Shown: piece by piece, positions 35,477 to 46,431 of the stretch
Position numbering within the stretch: position 1 is the stretch's first letter
How the letters are laid out: every line of letters begins with the position of its first letter
Source of the DNA: an uncultured Paracoccaceae bacterium
Lineage (GTDB): Bacteria > Pseudomonadota > Alphaproteobacteria > Rhodobacterales > Rhodobacteraceae
NCBI GenBank assembly: GCA_947502145.1
Contig: CANMYO010000002.1
Location: forward strand, 558,001 to 622,000
Reading direction: 5' to 3'
DNA: 64,000 nucleotides
The notes under the pieces: model-generated
Told to the model about the DNA's origin: nothing
Databases searched by the model: none
Seen by the model: only the letters and a program-made list of their open reading frames with translations
Translations under genes and position numbers: made by a program

Positions 35477-36217
35477 ATGCCTACTGACACCAAACAACCC
35501 GCATTTGTACTGATCCGCCCGCAAATGGGTGAGAACATCGGTGCCGCTGCGCGTGCCATGTGGAACTTCGGTCTGGACAGGATGCGAATTGTTGCACCGC
35601 GAGATGGTTGGCCAAATCAGAAAGCGGTCGCGATGGCCTCTGGCGCTGGCCGGTTATTGGATGAGGCTACACTTTGCGATAGTACCCCCGATGCCATCGG
35701 AGACTGCGACTATGTTTATGCAACAACAGCGCGCCCGCGCGAGTTGACCAAACCGGTGTTTACCCCCGAGGCTGGGATGGCCGATGCGCGTGACAGGATT
35801 GCGGCCGGACAACGCGTGGCGGTGCTGTTTGGTCCCGAACGTGCAGGCATGGAAAACGATGACATTGCGCGTGCGAATGCCATCATTTCAGTTCCGGTCA
35901 ATCATAGGTTTGCTTCTCTGAACCTGGCGCAATGTGTCTTGCTGACAGGGTATGAATGGCAAAAGGCGACGGCTGCCTCTGTCCCCATGCGAACCCAGTT
36001 GCAGGGTGATTGGGCAACCCAAATCGAGATGGAGAAACTTGCCGAAAATTATGAGTCCACACTGGACCGGGCGGGGTTCTTTTTTCCCGACCACAAGGCG
36101 GCAAATATGAAGGTCAACCTCCGAAATCTTTGGAGTAGGATGACGCTGACGCGCGCAGATGTGCAGATGTTGCACGGAATTATGCGGCAAATGGTGCGCT
36201 GGAAAGACAAGGACTAG
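35477..36217 (+). CDS. trmJ: tRNA (cytidine/uridine-2'-O-)-methyltransferase TrmJ
   Basis: This 246-residue SPOUT-family enzyme methylates the 2'-OH of tRNA position 32 using SAM. It has the SpoU motifs FVLIRPQMGENIGAAARAMWNF, VLFGPERAGMENDDIARA and VNHRFASLNLAQCVLLTGYE, and a C-terminal helical extension typical of TrmJ (HGIMRQMVRW). The ATG at 35477 has GGAAA upstream; a longer start gives only basic non-homologous residues. Its stop shares CTAG with the convergent RACo-type gene. Confidence 0.92.
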   Translation: MPTDTKQPAFVLIRPQMGENIGAAARAMWNFGLDRMRIVAPRDGWPNQKAVAMASGAGRLLDEATLCDSTPDAIGDCDYVYATTARPRELTKPVFTPEAGMADARDRIAAGQRVAVLFGPERAGMENDDIARANAIISVPVNHRFASLNLAQCVLLTGYEWQKATAASVPMRTQLQGDWATQIEMEKLAENYESTLDRAGFFFPDHKAANMKVNLRNLWSRMTLTRADVQMLHGIMRQMVRWKDKD

Positions 36218-38259
36218 CGGGTGCGTCGCCGTCGCCGACCACCGTCAGAAGAACTGCTACTCGCATTGTTGAAGTGAACATCCGGCAGCGTCACGTGGGC
36301 TAGCAGGTTGGGAAACGGGTCAGTGGCGTGCGGGATCGCATTCGCGTTTACAAAGTGCTCCTGAAACCGCGGCTCAATCGCGGTTTCGACCTTTGTAATT
36401 TCATTGACGGTCCCTTCAATTTCCCTGCGGGCTGTAACCGAACAAAGCGCGATGCGTGCGCCGGTGCCTGCCGCATTGCCGGCTGATGTGACCTTGTCCA
36501 GCGGCGCATCTGGGATCATGCCTAGGACCATCGCATGTTTTGGGGAAATATGGGCGCCAAAGGCACCCGCCAGTGTGACACGATCAACCGTTTCGACGCC
36601 CATTTCATCCATGAGCAGGCGCGCACCGGCATACAGTGCAGATTTTGCGAGTTGAATGGCTCTAATGTCGCCCTGGGTTACAGAAATCAGCGGTCCCCCA
36701 TCGGCGGTCCCGTCAAAAATGACGTATGCATGCGTTCGACCCTGCGGAATTAAACGCGTGGTGCCTGTTTGGGCTGCGGATCCGATCAAACCCTTCGCGT
36801 CAACAAGCCCAGCAATGCGCATTTCTGCCACGGCTTCGATAATGCCGGACCCGCAAATGCCAGTGATACCGGTGCTGGCCGTTTCGGCGTCAAATTTCGG
36901 ATCATCTGACCAGAGGTCTGAACCGATGACCCGAAATCGCGGCTCTTTCGTCTGTGGATTGATCTCAACCCGTTCAATCGCGCCCGGGGCAGCCCGTTGC
37001 CCCGCGCTGATCTGCGCACCTTCAAAAGCCGGCCCGGTTGGTGAGGAGCATGCCAAAACGCGGCTTTTGTTGCCTAGCAGTATTTCAGCATTCGTGCCCA
37101 CGTCGACAACCAGGACAAGATCGTCTGATTGGCCGGGGGCCTCCGAGAGGGCTACGGCAGCCGCATCCGCACCGACATGTCCCGCAATGCAGGGCAGTAC
37201 ATAGACCTGTGCTGCCTTGTTGAGCGCCGTAAGCTCAAGCTCTACCGCTGGAATTGAAATTGAATCCGACGTTGCCAGTGCAAAGGGGGCCTGACCAAGC
37301 TCAACCGGATCAATTCCCAACAGTAGATGGTGCATGACCGGGTTACAGACAAAAACCACTTCAAGGATCTGGTCAATTTCGACGCCCGCCTGTTCAGCAA
37401 TCGCGGTGCTGAGGTCATTGATTGCAGCCCGCACCGCAGTCGTCATTTCGACATCGCCACCGGGATTCATCATCGCATAGCTGACCCGGCTCATAAGGTC
37501 TTCGCCAAACCGGATCTGCGGGTTCATGATGCCGGAAGACGCGGCCACATCACCATTGCGTAGATCGCAAAGATGGGCCGCAATTGTGGTCGAACCCAAA
37601 TCAATTGCCAGACCATAAATGCGGCCTTCGTGGAAGCCGGGGTACATGTCGATGATCCTTGGCTGTCCGGCGGTCGCGCCTTGATGCAGCGCTACAGTCG
37701 CGCTCCATTCACCTTTGCGCAGAACCTTTTGGAGTTTGGCAAGAACGCTAGGGGCAATTGTCACCCCCTCAACACCCCATTGTGCCTGCAAGGCGTCGCA
37801 GAGGCGTTCCAGATCGCCAGAGGGCGTGTGCATGTTGGGCTCTGCGACAGTGACGTAGTACAGCTTTGTTGCAGGATCCATAATCATGACCCGCGCACTT
37901 GCCGCCTTGCGCACGACTTGACGATGGACCTGGCTTTCTGGTGGCACGTCTACAACAATGTCACCCTGAACAGTCGCCTGACAGCCAAGTCGGCGACCTT
38001 TCTTTAGTCCGCGTATGTCATCATACCGTTGTTCGACCTTATTCCAGTCTGACAGGGCCCCTTCGCTGACGGTGACACCGTGTTTGGGAAACGACCCGAA
38101 TGACGGTGTAATCTGACATTTTGAACAAATGCCGCGGCCGCCACAGACGCTGTCCAAATCAACGCCCAATTGACGTGCTGCGGTCAGGATGGGCGTACCG
38201 ACGGGAAAGTGTCCGCGCTTGCCCGAGGGCGTGAAAATCACGAGTGGATCATTCTGCAT
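36214..38259 (-). CDS. RACo-type corrinoid-protein reductive activator (2Fe-2S + DUF4445/ASKHA)
   Basis: This 681-residue protein is related to RamA/RACo, which uses ATP to re-reduce inactive cob(II)alamin on corrinoid methyl-carrier proteins. The N-terminal 2Fe-2S ferredoxin-like domain has CGGRGICSKCQ and a later Cys in RLGCQA. The ASKHA ATPase part starts YGLAIDLGSTTIAAHLCDL (near residue 218), then VFVCNPVMHHLLLGIDP, VVDVGTNAEILLGN and GICGSGIIEAVAEM, and a final glycine-rich region TLAGAFGAHISP. It ends in an Arg-rich tail. The corrinoid protein partner is not nearby, but a methyl-THF:corrinoid methyltransferase lies at 53.3-54.4 kb. Confidence 0.9.
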   Translation of the reverse strand: MQNDPLVIFTPSGKRGHFPVGTPILTAARQLGVDLDSVCGGRGICSKCQITPSFGSFPKHGVTVSEGALSDWNKVEQRYDDIRGLKKGRRLGCQATVQGDIVVDVPPESQVHRQVVRKAASARVMIMDPATKLYYVTVAEPNMHTPSGDLERLCDALQAQWGVEGVTIAPSVLAKLQKVLRKGEWSATVALHQGATAGQPRIIDMYPGFHEGRIYGLAIDLGSTTIAAHLCDLRNGDVAASSGIMNPQIRFGEDLMSRVSYAMMNPGGDVEMTTAVRAAINDLSTAIAEQAGVEIDQILEVVFVCNPVMHHLLLGIDPVELGQAPFALATSDSISIPAVELELTALNKAAQVYVLPCIAGHVGADAAAVALSEAPGQSDDLVLVVDVGTNAEILLGNKSRVLACSSPTGPAFEGAQISAGQRAAPGAIERVEINPQTKEPRFRVIGSDLWSDDPKFDAETASTGITGICGSGIIEAVAEMRIAGLVDAKGLIGSAAQTGTTRLIPQGRTHAYVIFDGTADGGPLISVTQGDIRAIQLAKSALYAGARLLMDEMGVETVDRVTLAGAFGAHISPKHAMVLGMIPDAPLDKVTSAGNAAGTGARIALCSVTARREIEGTVNEITKVETAIEPRFQEHFVNANAIPHATDPFPNLLAHVTLPDVHFNNASSSSSDGGRRRRRTR

Positions 38260-38353
38260 GGTTTAGGCCTGTAAACTGCTTTTGGAGACATTAACCTGCG
38301 CTGCGACAGAAAGAAGGGCAAAAGCCGTCATAAACATCATGCAGAACGGCATG

Positions 38354-39046
38354 TTAGATAAGCCAATACGTCCCGGTCAGCCAAACAAAGAGCGGCACAG
38401 GCAATACGGCAATGATCAAAGTCAGCGCAATCTGCCACGCGCGAAACAATCGGGTGATCCCCGCCATCATCAAAATTCCGCCGCCACCGCCAATGGCGAT
38501 GTTTCCGGGCAGGTTTATCAAGATGCCAATAGTGACATAGCGCCAGTCGACCAATGGTTTGGCTAACCATATGGGCAGTCGTTCGGTCAACGTGGAAAGG
38601 CGTTCGTCTTGCGGCTGGTTCTTTATCTTTGTGATCCAGTCGCAAACGGACATGAGGTGCAGGTCGCGAAAGAGCCGGTGAAGCCAATCCAGTGAAATGC
38701 AGGCCCCGACCACATAGGCGCCAAAGAGACCAAGAACAGTTGCCAGATAGACAAACGGAGCAATGACCGCCCCCTCCATCATGAGCAGCGCTATGCCAAG
38801 TTCAACGCCGGGCATGAAAGGGGTCGCGAGCATCAGCGCGTAGCCAAAGAGAACGATCACCAGAACCCCCAAGGCGGCGCTGGATTGGCCAATCCCTGTC
38901 ATCGACATCACTTGCAATGTCACCCACTCGTATGCTGCCAGAAGCACAAATGCCAAAGCCGCAACGACCGCCAAACGCAAGGCGATACGAAAAATCGCTT
39001 GTCCGGGTTTTGGAGGTAGCTCTCTTATCGGGCGGTTTGTGGTCAT
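38354..39046 (-). CDS. Integral membrane protein of unknown function
   Basis: This is a 230-residue protein with four or five hydrophobic segments (residues about 20-40, 48-80, 83-110, 180-205, 210-228). The conspicuous motif INLPGNIAIGGGGGILMMAG lies near residue 185. I recognise no family. The ATG at 39046 (MTTNRPIREL) is chosen because further upstream frame would overlap guaB; no strong ribosome binding site is seen, and an upstream GTG is possible. It is divergent from guaB (121-base gap). Confidence 0.7.
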   Translation of the reverse strand: MTTNRPIRELPPKPGQAIFRIALRLAVVAALAFVLLAAYEWVTLQVMSMTGIGQSSAALGVLVIVLFGYALMLATPFMPGVELGIALLMMEGAVIAPFVYLATVLGLFGAYVVGACISLDWLHRLFRDLHLMSVCDWITKIKNQPQDERLSTLTERLPIWLAKPLVDWRYVTIGILINLPGNIAIGGGGGILMMAGITRLFRAWQIALTLIIAVLPVPLFVWLTGTYWLI

Positions 39047-39131
39047 CGGGCGAACTTGCGCTGACCTGCTGCCGGGCACAAGCACCTTAACGACAATTTG
39101 GTCTTTCGTGTCTGCGGCATCCGTGCAATAG

Positions 39132-40616
<1,485 letters not shown>

Positions 40617-40655
40617 CCTTTTCAGTGGCATGCAGGGTATAGTTGAAGTAATATC

Positions 40656-41822
40656 ATGACACCGGGAGCGCGATACGCCGCAGCCATTGAGGTGCTTGAT
40701 CTCATTCAAGGGGGACATTCGGCCGAGCAGGTTTTGACGACTTGGGCGCGACAGAACCGATACGCGGGCTCTAAGGATCGCGCAGCAATTCGTGACCATG
40801 TGTTTGGCGTGCTGCGCCGAAAAAGAAGCGCAGCTGCATTGGGCAATGGTGACAATGGCCGTGCATTGGTACTTGGGTTTCTGCGGGCGCGTGGGATCGA
40901 TCCGGAAACGGTGTTTGGCACGGGAGGATATGCGCCAGTTGCATTGAGCGACAGTGAAAAGGCAAGCAGGGAGGCTCCTTTGTCTGTCGCTGAGAAAAGT
41001 GACCTGCCCGAATGGCTGTGGCCGATTTGGGTCGAAAACCTTGGAGACAATGCTGTTAATGCAGCCGTTGTTCAGAAAGATCGCGCACCGATCACGCTGC
41101 GAGTCAATCTCAGCGCCGGCAGCAGAGCGGAGGTGCAGGCAAAGCTGTTGCAGGACGGTGTTGAGACGATTGTCAGTAAAGCGGTTTCAACGGCGCTGCA
41201 CGTGACTGGCAATGAACGGCGCATTGGTCAAAGTCGCGCATTTCTGGATGGCGATGTCGAATTGCAGGACGCGGCCAGCCAGAAAGCGATGCATCTGCTG
41301 CAACCATACGCGCAAGGGCGCGTGTTGGACTATTGCGCCGGTGGGGGCGGTAAAGCGCTGGCCCTCGCCGACCTGTCAGACGCATCAATATTTGCCCACG
41401 ACATTGCCCAAGAACGCATGAAGGACATTGAACATCGCGCGCGCCGTGCCAATCAGACGATCAAAATATTGACGCCGGATATTCTTGCGCAATCAGGGAC
41501 TTTTGATCTTGTCCTGTGTGATGCGCCCTGTTCCGGCAGCGGCACGTGGAGGCGAACACCGGACGAAAAATGGCGGCTTACAGCTGACCGGCTCACGGAA
41601 CTTAACGGGATTCAAGCCGACGTCATTCGCAATGGGGCAAATTTCGTGGGTCTTGCGGGCGTCTTGGCTTATGCGACTTGTTCGGTCCTGAAATCTGAAA
41701 ATGAAGCTGTCGTCACAGCGTTCCTGTCGGAAAATCCTGACTTTGAATTGATGGATACAATGCAACTTTTGCCAGAGTCGCAGCATGATGGGTTCTACCT
41801 TGCGGTTATGCGGCGGGCGTGA
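40656..41822 (+). CDS. RsmB/NOP family RNA (cytosine-5) methyltransferase
   Basis: This 388-residue SAM-dependent enzyme is predicted to methylate cytosine in rRNA. The N-terminal part (RYAAAIEVLDLIQGGHSAEQ) resembles a NusB-like fold. The catalytic domain has the SAM motif VLDYCAGGGGKALALADLSD, the motif IV DAPCSGSGTWRRTPDEKW and the second cysteine in YATCSVLKSENE, which are the two cysteines of the RsmB mechanism. It is shorter than E. coli RsmB (about 430 residues). rsmB-type paralogues are frequent in this group, so the exact target base is left open. Confidence 0.9.
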   Translation: MTPGARYAAAIEVLDLIQGGHSAEQVLTTWARQNRYAGSKDRAAIRDHVFGVLRRKRSAAALGNGDNGRALVLGFLRARGIDPETVFGTGGYAPVALSDSEKASREAPLSVAEKSDLPEWLWPIWVENLGDNAVNAAVVQKDRAPITLRVNLSAGSRAEVQAKLLQDGVETIVSKAVSTALHVTGNERRIGQSRAFLDGDVELQDAASQKAMHLLQPYAQGRVLDYCAGGGGKALALADLSDASIFAHDIAQERMKDIEHRARRANQTIKILTPDILAQSGTFDLVLCDAPCSGSGTWRRTPDEKWRLTADRLTELNGIQADVIRNGANFVGLAGVLAYATCSVLKSENEAVVTAFLSENPDFELMDTMQLLPESQHDGFYLAVMRRA

Positions 41823-41855
41823 TTGGCTATCGTTAGTCGGGCGTGCAGATTTCCT

Positions 41856-41870
41856 TAACCAAGATTTAAG
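41856..41870 (+). promoter_or_regulatory. CtrA-type box (TTAA-N7-TTAA) upstream of cckA
   Basis: The sequence is TTAA, CCAAGAT, TTAA, a perfect match to the CtrA consensus, including the TTAACC half-site. It lies 31 bases before the cckA start codon, in the short gap after the methyltransferase gene, so binding would affect cckA transcription directly. Confidence 0.65.
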
Positions 41871-41900
41871 GTCTCGCAGGTAGCACGTTCTCGTCTAGCG

Positions 41901-44261
41901 ATGGGGCATGTATTGGATAATGATCAGAGGCAGTTGAAGGGGCTCGCCAAGCCAACAAACCGTGTGGGACCACCATTGTGGCTACCCGTTGGCCTGGCAT
42001 TCTTGTCCATTGGCCTTGCAGTCGCCATTCCTGATCCGGTTTCACGCGTCGCCCTGGTCGGCTTTGGGCTTGGGTTCGGGGTCATTGGTCTTATCACGAT
42101 TTGGCGGCCAGAGTGGCTAAGCCCGGCGCAAAAGCGCGAGGCAAAGTCGCGTGAGGCGATGGAACGCGCGGTTGAGACTATGGTCAGCCATGATTCCGAC
42201 CCCGCCATTCTATCGGATGCCGAAGGTGAGGTGCGATTTGCCAACGCAGCCGCAAAGGAAAGATTTGGGGATGCCTGTGATGATCATCTGACAACGGTGT
42301 TCAGTCAGGTCCTCGCAAACCCCGAGGTCGTGCTTTACCGCCTGCAGAACCGCGCGTTCACGGTGGGGTCGGCCAAAGAGGATATCGTAACCCGGAACGG
42401 ACAGTTCCGGTTATCTGTGGTCAAGATCGGTGATGATGCACATCTTTGGCGCCTTGACGAAACCGGGACCGGCGGGCGCGCGAATGGCCGTGCTGCGGAT
42501 TCATTGACGCTTCCCATGATGACCGTGGGACCCCGGGACGCAATTCTTTATCTTAATGACGCATTTCGAAAACTTCTGGGTGCACGCCCCAAGTCAGTGC
42601 AAGAGGTCTTTGGGGCTGAGAAACTGGCAAATGGGCAGGTCATCAAGATCAATTCCGTCGATGGGCCGCGAGACGTTCTTGTCGCATTGGTAAATGGCGT
42701 TGCAGGACGAAGGGAAATCTATGCACTACCTGTGACCGATACGCCGACAACTGCGCCGCAGCGGGCCATGTCCGGTGGCTGGAGCGCGATTGAAGACTTG
42801 CCAGTTCCGCTTTTGAAGATCAGCGCAGATGGTGACATTCTGGCGTCAAATCGTGAAGCGCGGCAATTGCTGGGAATCGCTGATACCACCGGCAAACGTG
42901 TTCAGGAAGTTCTCGACGGATTGGGGCGGCCGGTCGAAGATTGGTTGAAAGAGGCGATAAACGGGCAGGGCGGGAACGTATCGCAGTTTCTGCGCGGTCG
43001 CGGCGACAATCTGGAAACATTTGTACAAGTCACGCTGAATAATGCAGAGGGCCGAGATGGGCCGCAACTTATCGCGGTGCTCAACGATGTGACGGAACTG
43101 AAAACGCTCGAAGCACAATTTGTGCAAAGTCAGAAGATGCAGGCAATTGGGCAATTGGCGGGCGGCGTCGCGCATGATTTTAACAACCTGCTGACGGCCA
43201 TCTCAGGGCATTGCGACCTATTGCTGCTGCGCCATGATCAGGGCGACCAGGATTATGGTGACCTGATCCAGATTCATCAGAACGCCAACCGGGCCGCCAG
43301 TCTGGTGGGTCAGCTTCTAGCCTTTTCACGCAAACAAAACTTGCAGCCAGAGCGGATCGATTTGCGCGATACCCTGTCTGACCTTACCCATCTTCTAAAT
43401 CGGCTTGTCGGTGAAAAAGTTCGACTTACGCTTGATCATGACTCTGATCTGGCCTGTATCAAGGCTGACAAGCGACAATTGGAACAAGTGATGATGAACC
43501 TTGTCGTCAACGCGCGTGATGCGATGCCACAAGGTGGTGAGATTGTCGTAAAGACAGAGAACCTGGTCCTTGAACGCAAGCTCGAAAGAGATCGCGCCAC
43601 AATCCCGCCCGGCGAATACGTCGTTGTCAAAGTCATCGATGAAGGCCACGGGATTCCGCCGGAGCGGCTACCGAAGATTTTCGAGCCGTTCTACACGACA
43701 AAACGAACCGGCGAAGGGACCGGACTGGGCTTGTCCACGGTATATGGGATCGTCAAGCAGACAGGTGGCTACATCTTCGCGACAAGTGATCTGGCTACCG
43801 GGACCGAGTTTCAGCTTCTGTTCCCTGCACATACGCTCCCGGTCGCTGACAACTTGCCACTGGTCATTGAACAGACAAGCATGAATACCACCGCCGCGGA
43901 CGGAGTCATTCTACTGGTCGAAGATGAGGCACCGGTTCGGGCATTCGCAAGCCGTGCTTTGCAACTGCGAGGCTATACAGTGCTTGAGGCCGATTGCGCT
44001 GAGGCCGCATTGGCCTTGCTGGCTGATCCAGATCTAAGCGTGGACATCTTTGTCACGGATGTGATCATGCCGGGCAAAGATGGTCCGACATGGGTGCGAG
44101 AGGCCCTGAAAGACCGTCCGGATACAAAGGTGGTCTTCGTGTCGGGCTATGCTGAAGATGCCTTTGCCGATCAGGACGAATCCATTCCCAATTCCGTGTT
44201 CCTGCCAAAGCCCTTTTCATTGACCGAACTGACAGCGACTGTGCAGGGACAATTGCATTAG
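41901..44261 (+). CDS. cckA: Hybrid sensor histidine kinase CckA
   Basis: CckA is the upstream kinase/phosphatase of the CckA-ChpT-CtrA relay. The 786-residue protein has two N-terminal membrane helices (residues about 20-60) and two or three PAS-like segments (residues 90-380). The dimerisation domain has His425 in GQLAGGVAHDFNNLLTAISG. The ATPase domain carries NLVVNARDAMPQGG, VIDEGHGIPPERLPKIFEPF and GEGTGLGLSTVYGIV. A receiver domain (VILLVEDEAPVRAFA) holds the phospho-acceptor Asp720 in FVTDVIMPG and the signature VSGYAEDAF. Domain order and motifs match CckA rather than a generic hybrid kinase. A CtrA box precedes it. Confidence 0.93.
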   Translation: MGHVLDNDQRQLKGLAKPTNRVGPPLWLPVGLAFLSIGLAVAIPDPVSRVALVGFGLGFGVIGLITIWRPEWLSPAQKREAKSREAMERAVETMVSHDSDPAILSDAEGEVRFANAAAKERFGDACDDHLTTVFSQVLANPEVVLYRLQNRAFTVGSAKEDIVTRNGQFRLSVVKIGDDAHLWRLDETGTGGRANGRAADSLTLPMMTVGPRDAILYLNDAFRKLLGARPKSVQEVFGAEKLANGQVIKINSVDGPRDVLVALVNGVAGRREIYALPVTDTPTTAPQRAMSGGWSAIEDLPVPLLKISADGDILASNREARQLLGIADTTGKRVQEVLDGLGRPVEDWLKEAINGQGGNVSQFLRGRGDNLETFVQVTLNNAEGRDGPQLIAVLNDVTELKTLEAQFVQSQKMQAIGQLAGGVAHDFNNLLTAISGHCDLLLLRHDQGDQDYGDLIQIHQNANRAASLVGQLLAFSRKQNLQPERIDLRDTLSDLTHLLNRLVGEKVRLTLDHDSDLACIKADKRQLEQVMMNLVVNARDAMPQGGEIVVKTENLVLERKLERDRATIPPGEYVVVKVIDEGHGIPPERLPKIFEPFYTTKRTGEGTGLGLSTVYGIVKQTGGYIFATSDLATGTEFQLLFPAHTLPVADNLPLVIEQTSMNTTAADGVILLVEDEAPVRAFASRALQLRGYTVLEADCAEAALALLADPDLSVDIFVTDVIMPGKDGPTWVREALKDRPDTKVVFVSGYAEDAFADQDESIPNSVFLPKPFSLTELTATVQGQLH

Positions 44262-44281
44262 ATCCAAGGCATTCTGTCATT

Positions 44282-45256
44282 TCAGAGGTGATGGCGGGCG
44301 GCGAGGTGCACGGCGCAACCGGTCAAGGCGGCGTAATCGTCTTCAATCACCGCGACTGGGAAATTGTCCATGAAATCAGCAAAACGGCCCTTGTCGCGGA
44401 ATGCCTCAGCAAAACCGAACCGTGACAGATAGGGGGCGAAAGCGCGGGCAACACCTCCTACGAGGTAAACACCGCCAAATGGCAATTGAATCAGCGACAG
44501 GTTGCCTGCAACGCTCCCCAGAATTCGCGTGAAAACTTGGGCGGCCTCTACGCTACGCTGATCTGTGCCATCTGCACATTTGCCCATGATGGCCGCGGCG
44601 GTTTCTTTCCTGGGATCATTTGCTTCCTGACCCAAGAATTCGTACACGCGCTCCAACCCGCGTCCAGAAAGCACCTCTTCAACTGCGGGAAATCCGTGCG
44701 CCCTGGAGACATATTCGCTCAGTCGAAGATCCTGCTCGTTTCGGGTTGGAAGGTTTATGTGACCACTTTCTGATGGCGCAACCAAACGACCGGCAACAGA
44801 ATCGTATACGGGTGCGGCGTTAAATCCTGTTCCGACACCAATAACCAATTTTGCCGCATTCACGCCGGCCTCCGGTCCGCTCAGGATTTTGCGGATGTGC
44901 TTGGTGTCAAGTCTCCCCAATGCGTGCCCCTGCGCCTGCAGGTCGTTCAGGATCGCGACACTTTCTGACCTTGTTGCCCTGGCAAGGGTTACCGTATCAA
45001 TTGTCCAATCCAGATTGGTCATGGTCGCCTTGCCATCACGCACCGGCCCCGCGACCGCGACGCAGGCTGCCTTGGTATCAACGCCACCTTCATCGGCGAC
45101 ATAGCGTTCAATCACCGTCTCAAGATCAGGAAAATCGGCATTCCGATATCGACGAATTGTTGTCGGAAGAAGACGTTCCCCCTCCGCCAGCGCCACACGC
45201 GTGTTTGTTCCGCCAATGTCGGCGACGACGCTATAGGTATTTGAGGGGTGGCTCAT
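44282..45256 (-). CDS. glk: Glucokinase
   Basis: This 324-residue ROK-unrelated bacterial glucokinase phosphorylates glucose to glucose-6-phosphate. Motifs are VVADIGGTNTRVALAEG at the start, CVAVAGPVRDGKATMTNLDW, ILNDLQAQGHALG, VGTGFNAAPVY, SESGHINLPTRNEQDL and the ending LIQLPFGGVYLVGGVARAF. I chose the ATG at 45256, seven bases after GAAGGA. It lies downstream of aglR on the same strand and next to the alpha-glucoside operon, supplying the kinase for the glucose released by AglA. Confidence 0.92.
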   Translation of the reverse strand: MSHPSNTYSVVADIGGTNTRVALAEGERLLPTTIRRYRNADFPDLETVIERYVADEGGVDTKAACVAVAGPVRDGKATMTNLDWTIDTVTLARATRSESVAILNDLQAQGHALGRLDTKHIRKILSGPEAGVNAAKLVIGVGTGFNAAPVYDSVAGRLVAPSESGHINLPTRNEQDLRLSEYVSRAHGFPAVEEVLSGRGLERVYEFLGQEANDPRKETAAAIMGKCADGTDQRSVEAAQVFTRILGSVAGNLSLIQLPFGGVYLVGGVARAFAPYLSRFGFAEAFRDKGRFADFMDNFPVAVIEDDYAALTGCAVHLAARHHL

Positions 45257-45369
45257 TGTCATATCCTTCGCGCCGGTGCGCATGCGTCGCCTGATAGTGT
45301 GAGTTGGGTGATCTCTCAAGGTCATTGGCAGTTTGTATTGGTCGTCGATATGCGTGAAGTTTCGAGGAG

Positions 45370-45386
45370 CTGCCCTGTCAGGGCAG
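45370..45386 (-). terminator. Hairpin directly after aglR
   Basis: CTGCCCT and AGGGCAG form a seven-pair stem with a three-base loop, two bases after the aglR stop. No T-run follows on the minus strand, so it may only stabilise the transcript end or partly terminate before glk. Confidence 0.35.
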
Positions 45387-45387
45387 T

Positions 45388-46416
45388 TTACGTCGGCGCC
45401 GGACCGGTCGAAGTTCCGATGGTCAACTCAGCTTCCAGCAATGTTTGCATTGGGGCCGCAGGAGGGTCTGCAATGATCTCAAGGAGCATCTGCGCAAGTT
45501 GACGGCCCGCTTGCCGCACTGAGCTTCGCGTTGCAGTAAAAACAGGCACCTCATTGCCATTACGCAGGTACGACAGTCGGTCATCATGAGTGATGATTGA
45601 AATGTCACGTCCCATCGCCAATCCTGCTTCTTCGACCGCGCGGCGGACACCAAGCGCGCTTACAAGTGAGGAGGACACAATCGCTGTGGGAGGTTCATCG
45701 CGCTTCAGAAGGTCTTGAGTAGTCGCGTAACCGTATTCTTCGGTCATTTCATCTGAAAACATCAGGTCAGGATCCGGTGTCACGCCGCGTGCTTTATGCG
45801 CATCTTCAAATCCGGTTCGCCTGCGATAGGCAAAATCCATTTCCTCAAGCCCGTTCAACAGCGCGAGGCGTCTATGGCCAAGATCAAAGAGAAAATCGGT
45901 CGCGCGCATAAAAGCACTGCGGTTGTTGACGTCCAACCATGAATAGGGTGACGGACAACCGCTTGCACGACCGTGGACAACAAAAGGCAAACCGATGTCG
46001 ATGAGCAATGGTATTCGCGGATCGTTCATTTGCGGCCCGTGCACAACGACACCATCCACCGCACGTCGCGATTTCATGCTTTTGTAAACACTATCTTCAT
46101 CAACACCCTGCGGCACGACAGACAATACCATTTCATAGCCACGCTCGGCATAAGTCTCGCCAGCACCAGCGATGAAATCCCCAAAAATCGGGTTCACCAT
46201 TTCATGCTTATTGGCGTTTTGGATAACGTGACCAATTGCCAGTGCCTTACCGGTGGCAAGACCCTTGGCCCGTGTACTTGGGGCATAGTTGTGTTGCTCT
46301 GCAGCCTGCTGGACCCGCTTGCGGGTACGTTCCGATACTTCTGGATACCCGTTCAAAGCGCGACTAACAGTTGTTTGGCTTAGGCCCAGCTGAAGTGAGA
46401 GTTCCTTAAGATTCAT
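45388..46416 (-). CDS. aglR: LacI-family repressor of the alpha-glucoside genes (AglR)
   Basis: This 342-residue LacI/GalR regulator has its helix-turn-helix at residues 1-45 (LKELSLQLGLSQTTVSRALNG), a hinge, and a periplasmic-binding-protein-like sugar domain (AIGHVIQNANKHEMVNPIFGDF, SWLDVNNRSAFMRATDFLFD, SIITHDDRLSYL). It is divergent from the aglEFGAK operon, as AglR is in Sinorhizobium, and three CAAAGCGCTTTG-type operators lie in the intergenic region. ATG at 46416 is chosen over a TTG six codons upstream. It probably represses the operon and itself in the absence of alpha-glucosides. Confidence 0.92.
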   Translation of the reverse strand: MNLKELSLQLGLSQTTVSRALNGYPEVSERTRKRVQQAAEQHNYAPSTRAKGLATGKALAIGHVIQNANKHEMVNPIFGDFIAGAGETYAERGYEMVLSVVPQGVDEDSVYKSMKSRRAVDGVVVHGPQMNDPRIPLLIDIGLPFVVHGRASGCPSPYSWLDVNNRSAFMRATDFLFDLGHRRLALLNGLEEMDFAYRRRTGFEDAHKARGVTPDPDLMFSDEMTEEYGYATTQDLLKRDEPPTAIVSSSLVSALGVRRAVEEAGLAMGRDISIITHDDRLSYLRNGNEVPVFTATRSSVRQAGRQLAQMLLEIIADPPAAPMQTLLEAELTIGTSTGPAPT

Positions 46417-46431
46417 TAGGGCAATTTTTAC

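Noticed and set aside
41901-44261. Many long antisense frames inside cckA and other large genes
   Set aside because: They mirror the codon pattern of the sense gene and lack start signals and domains.
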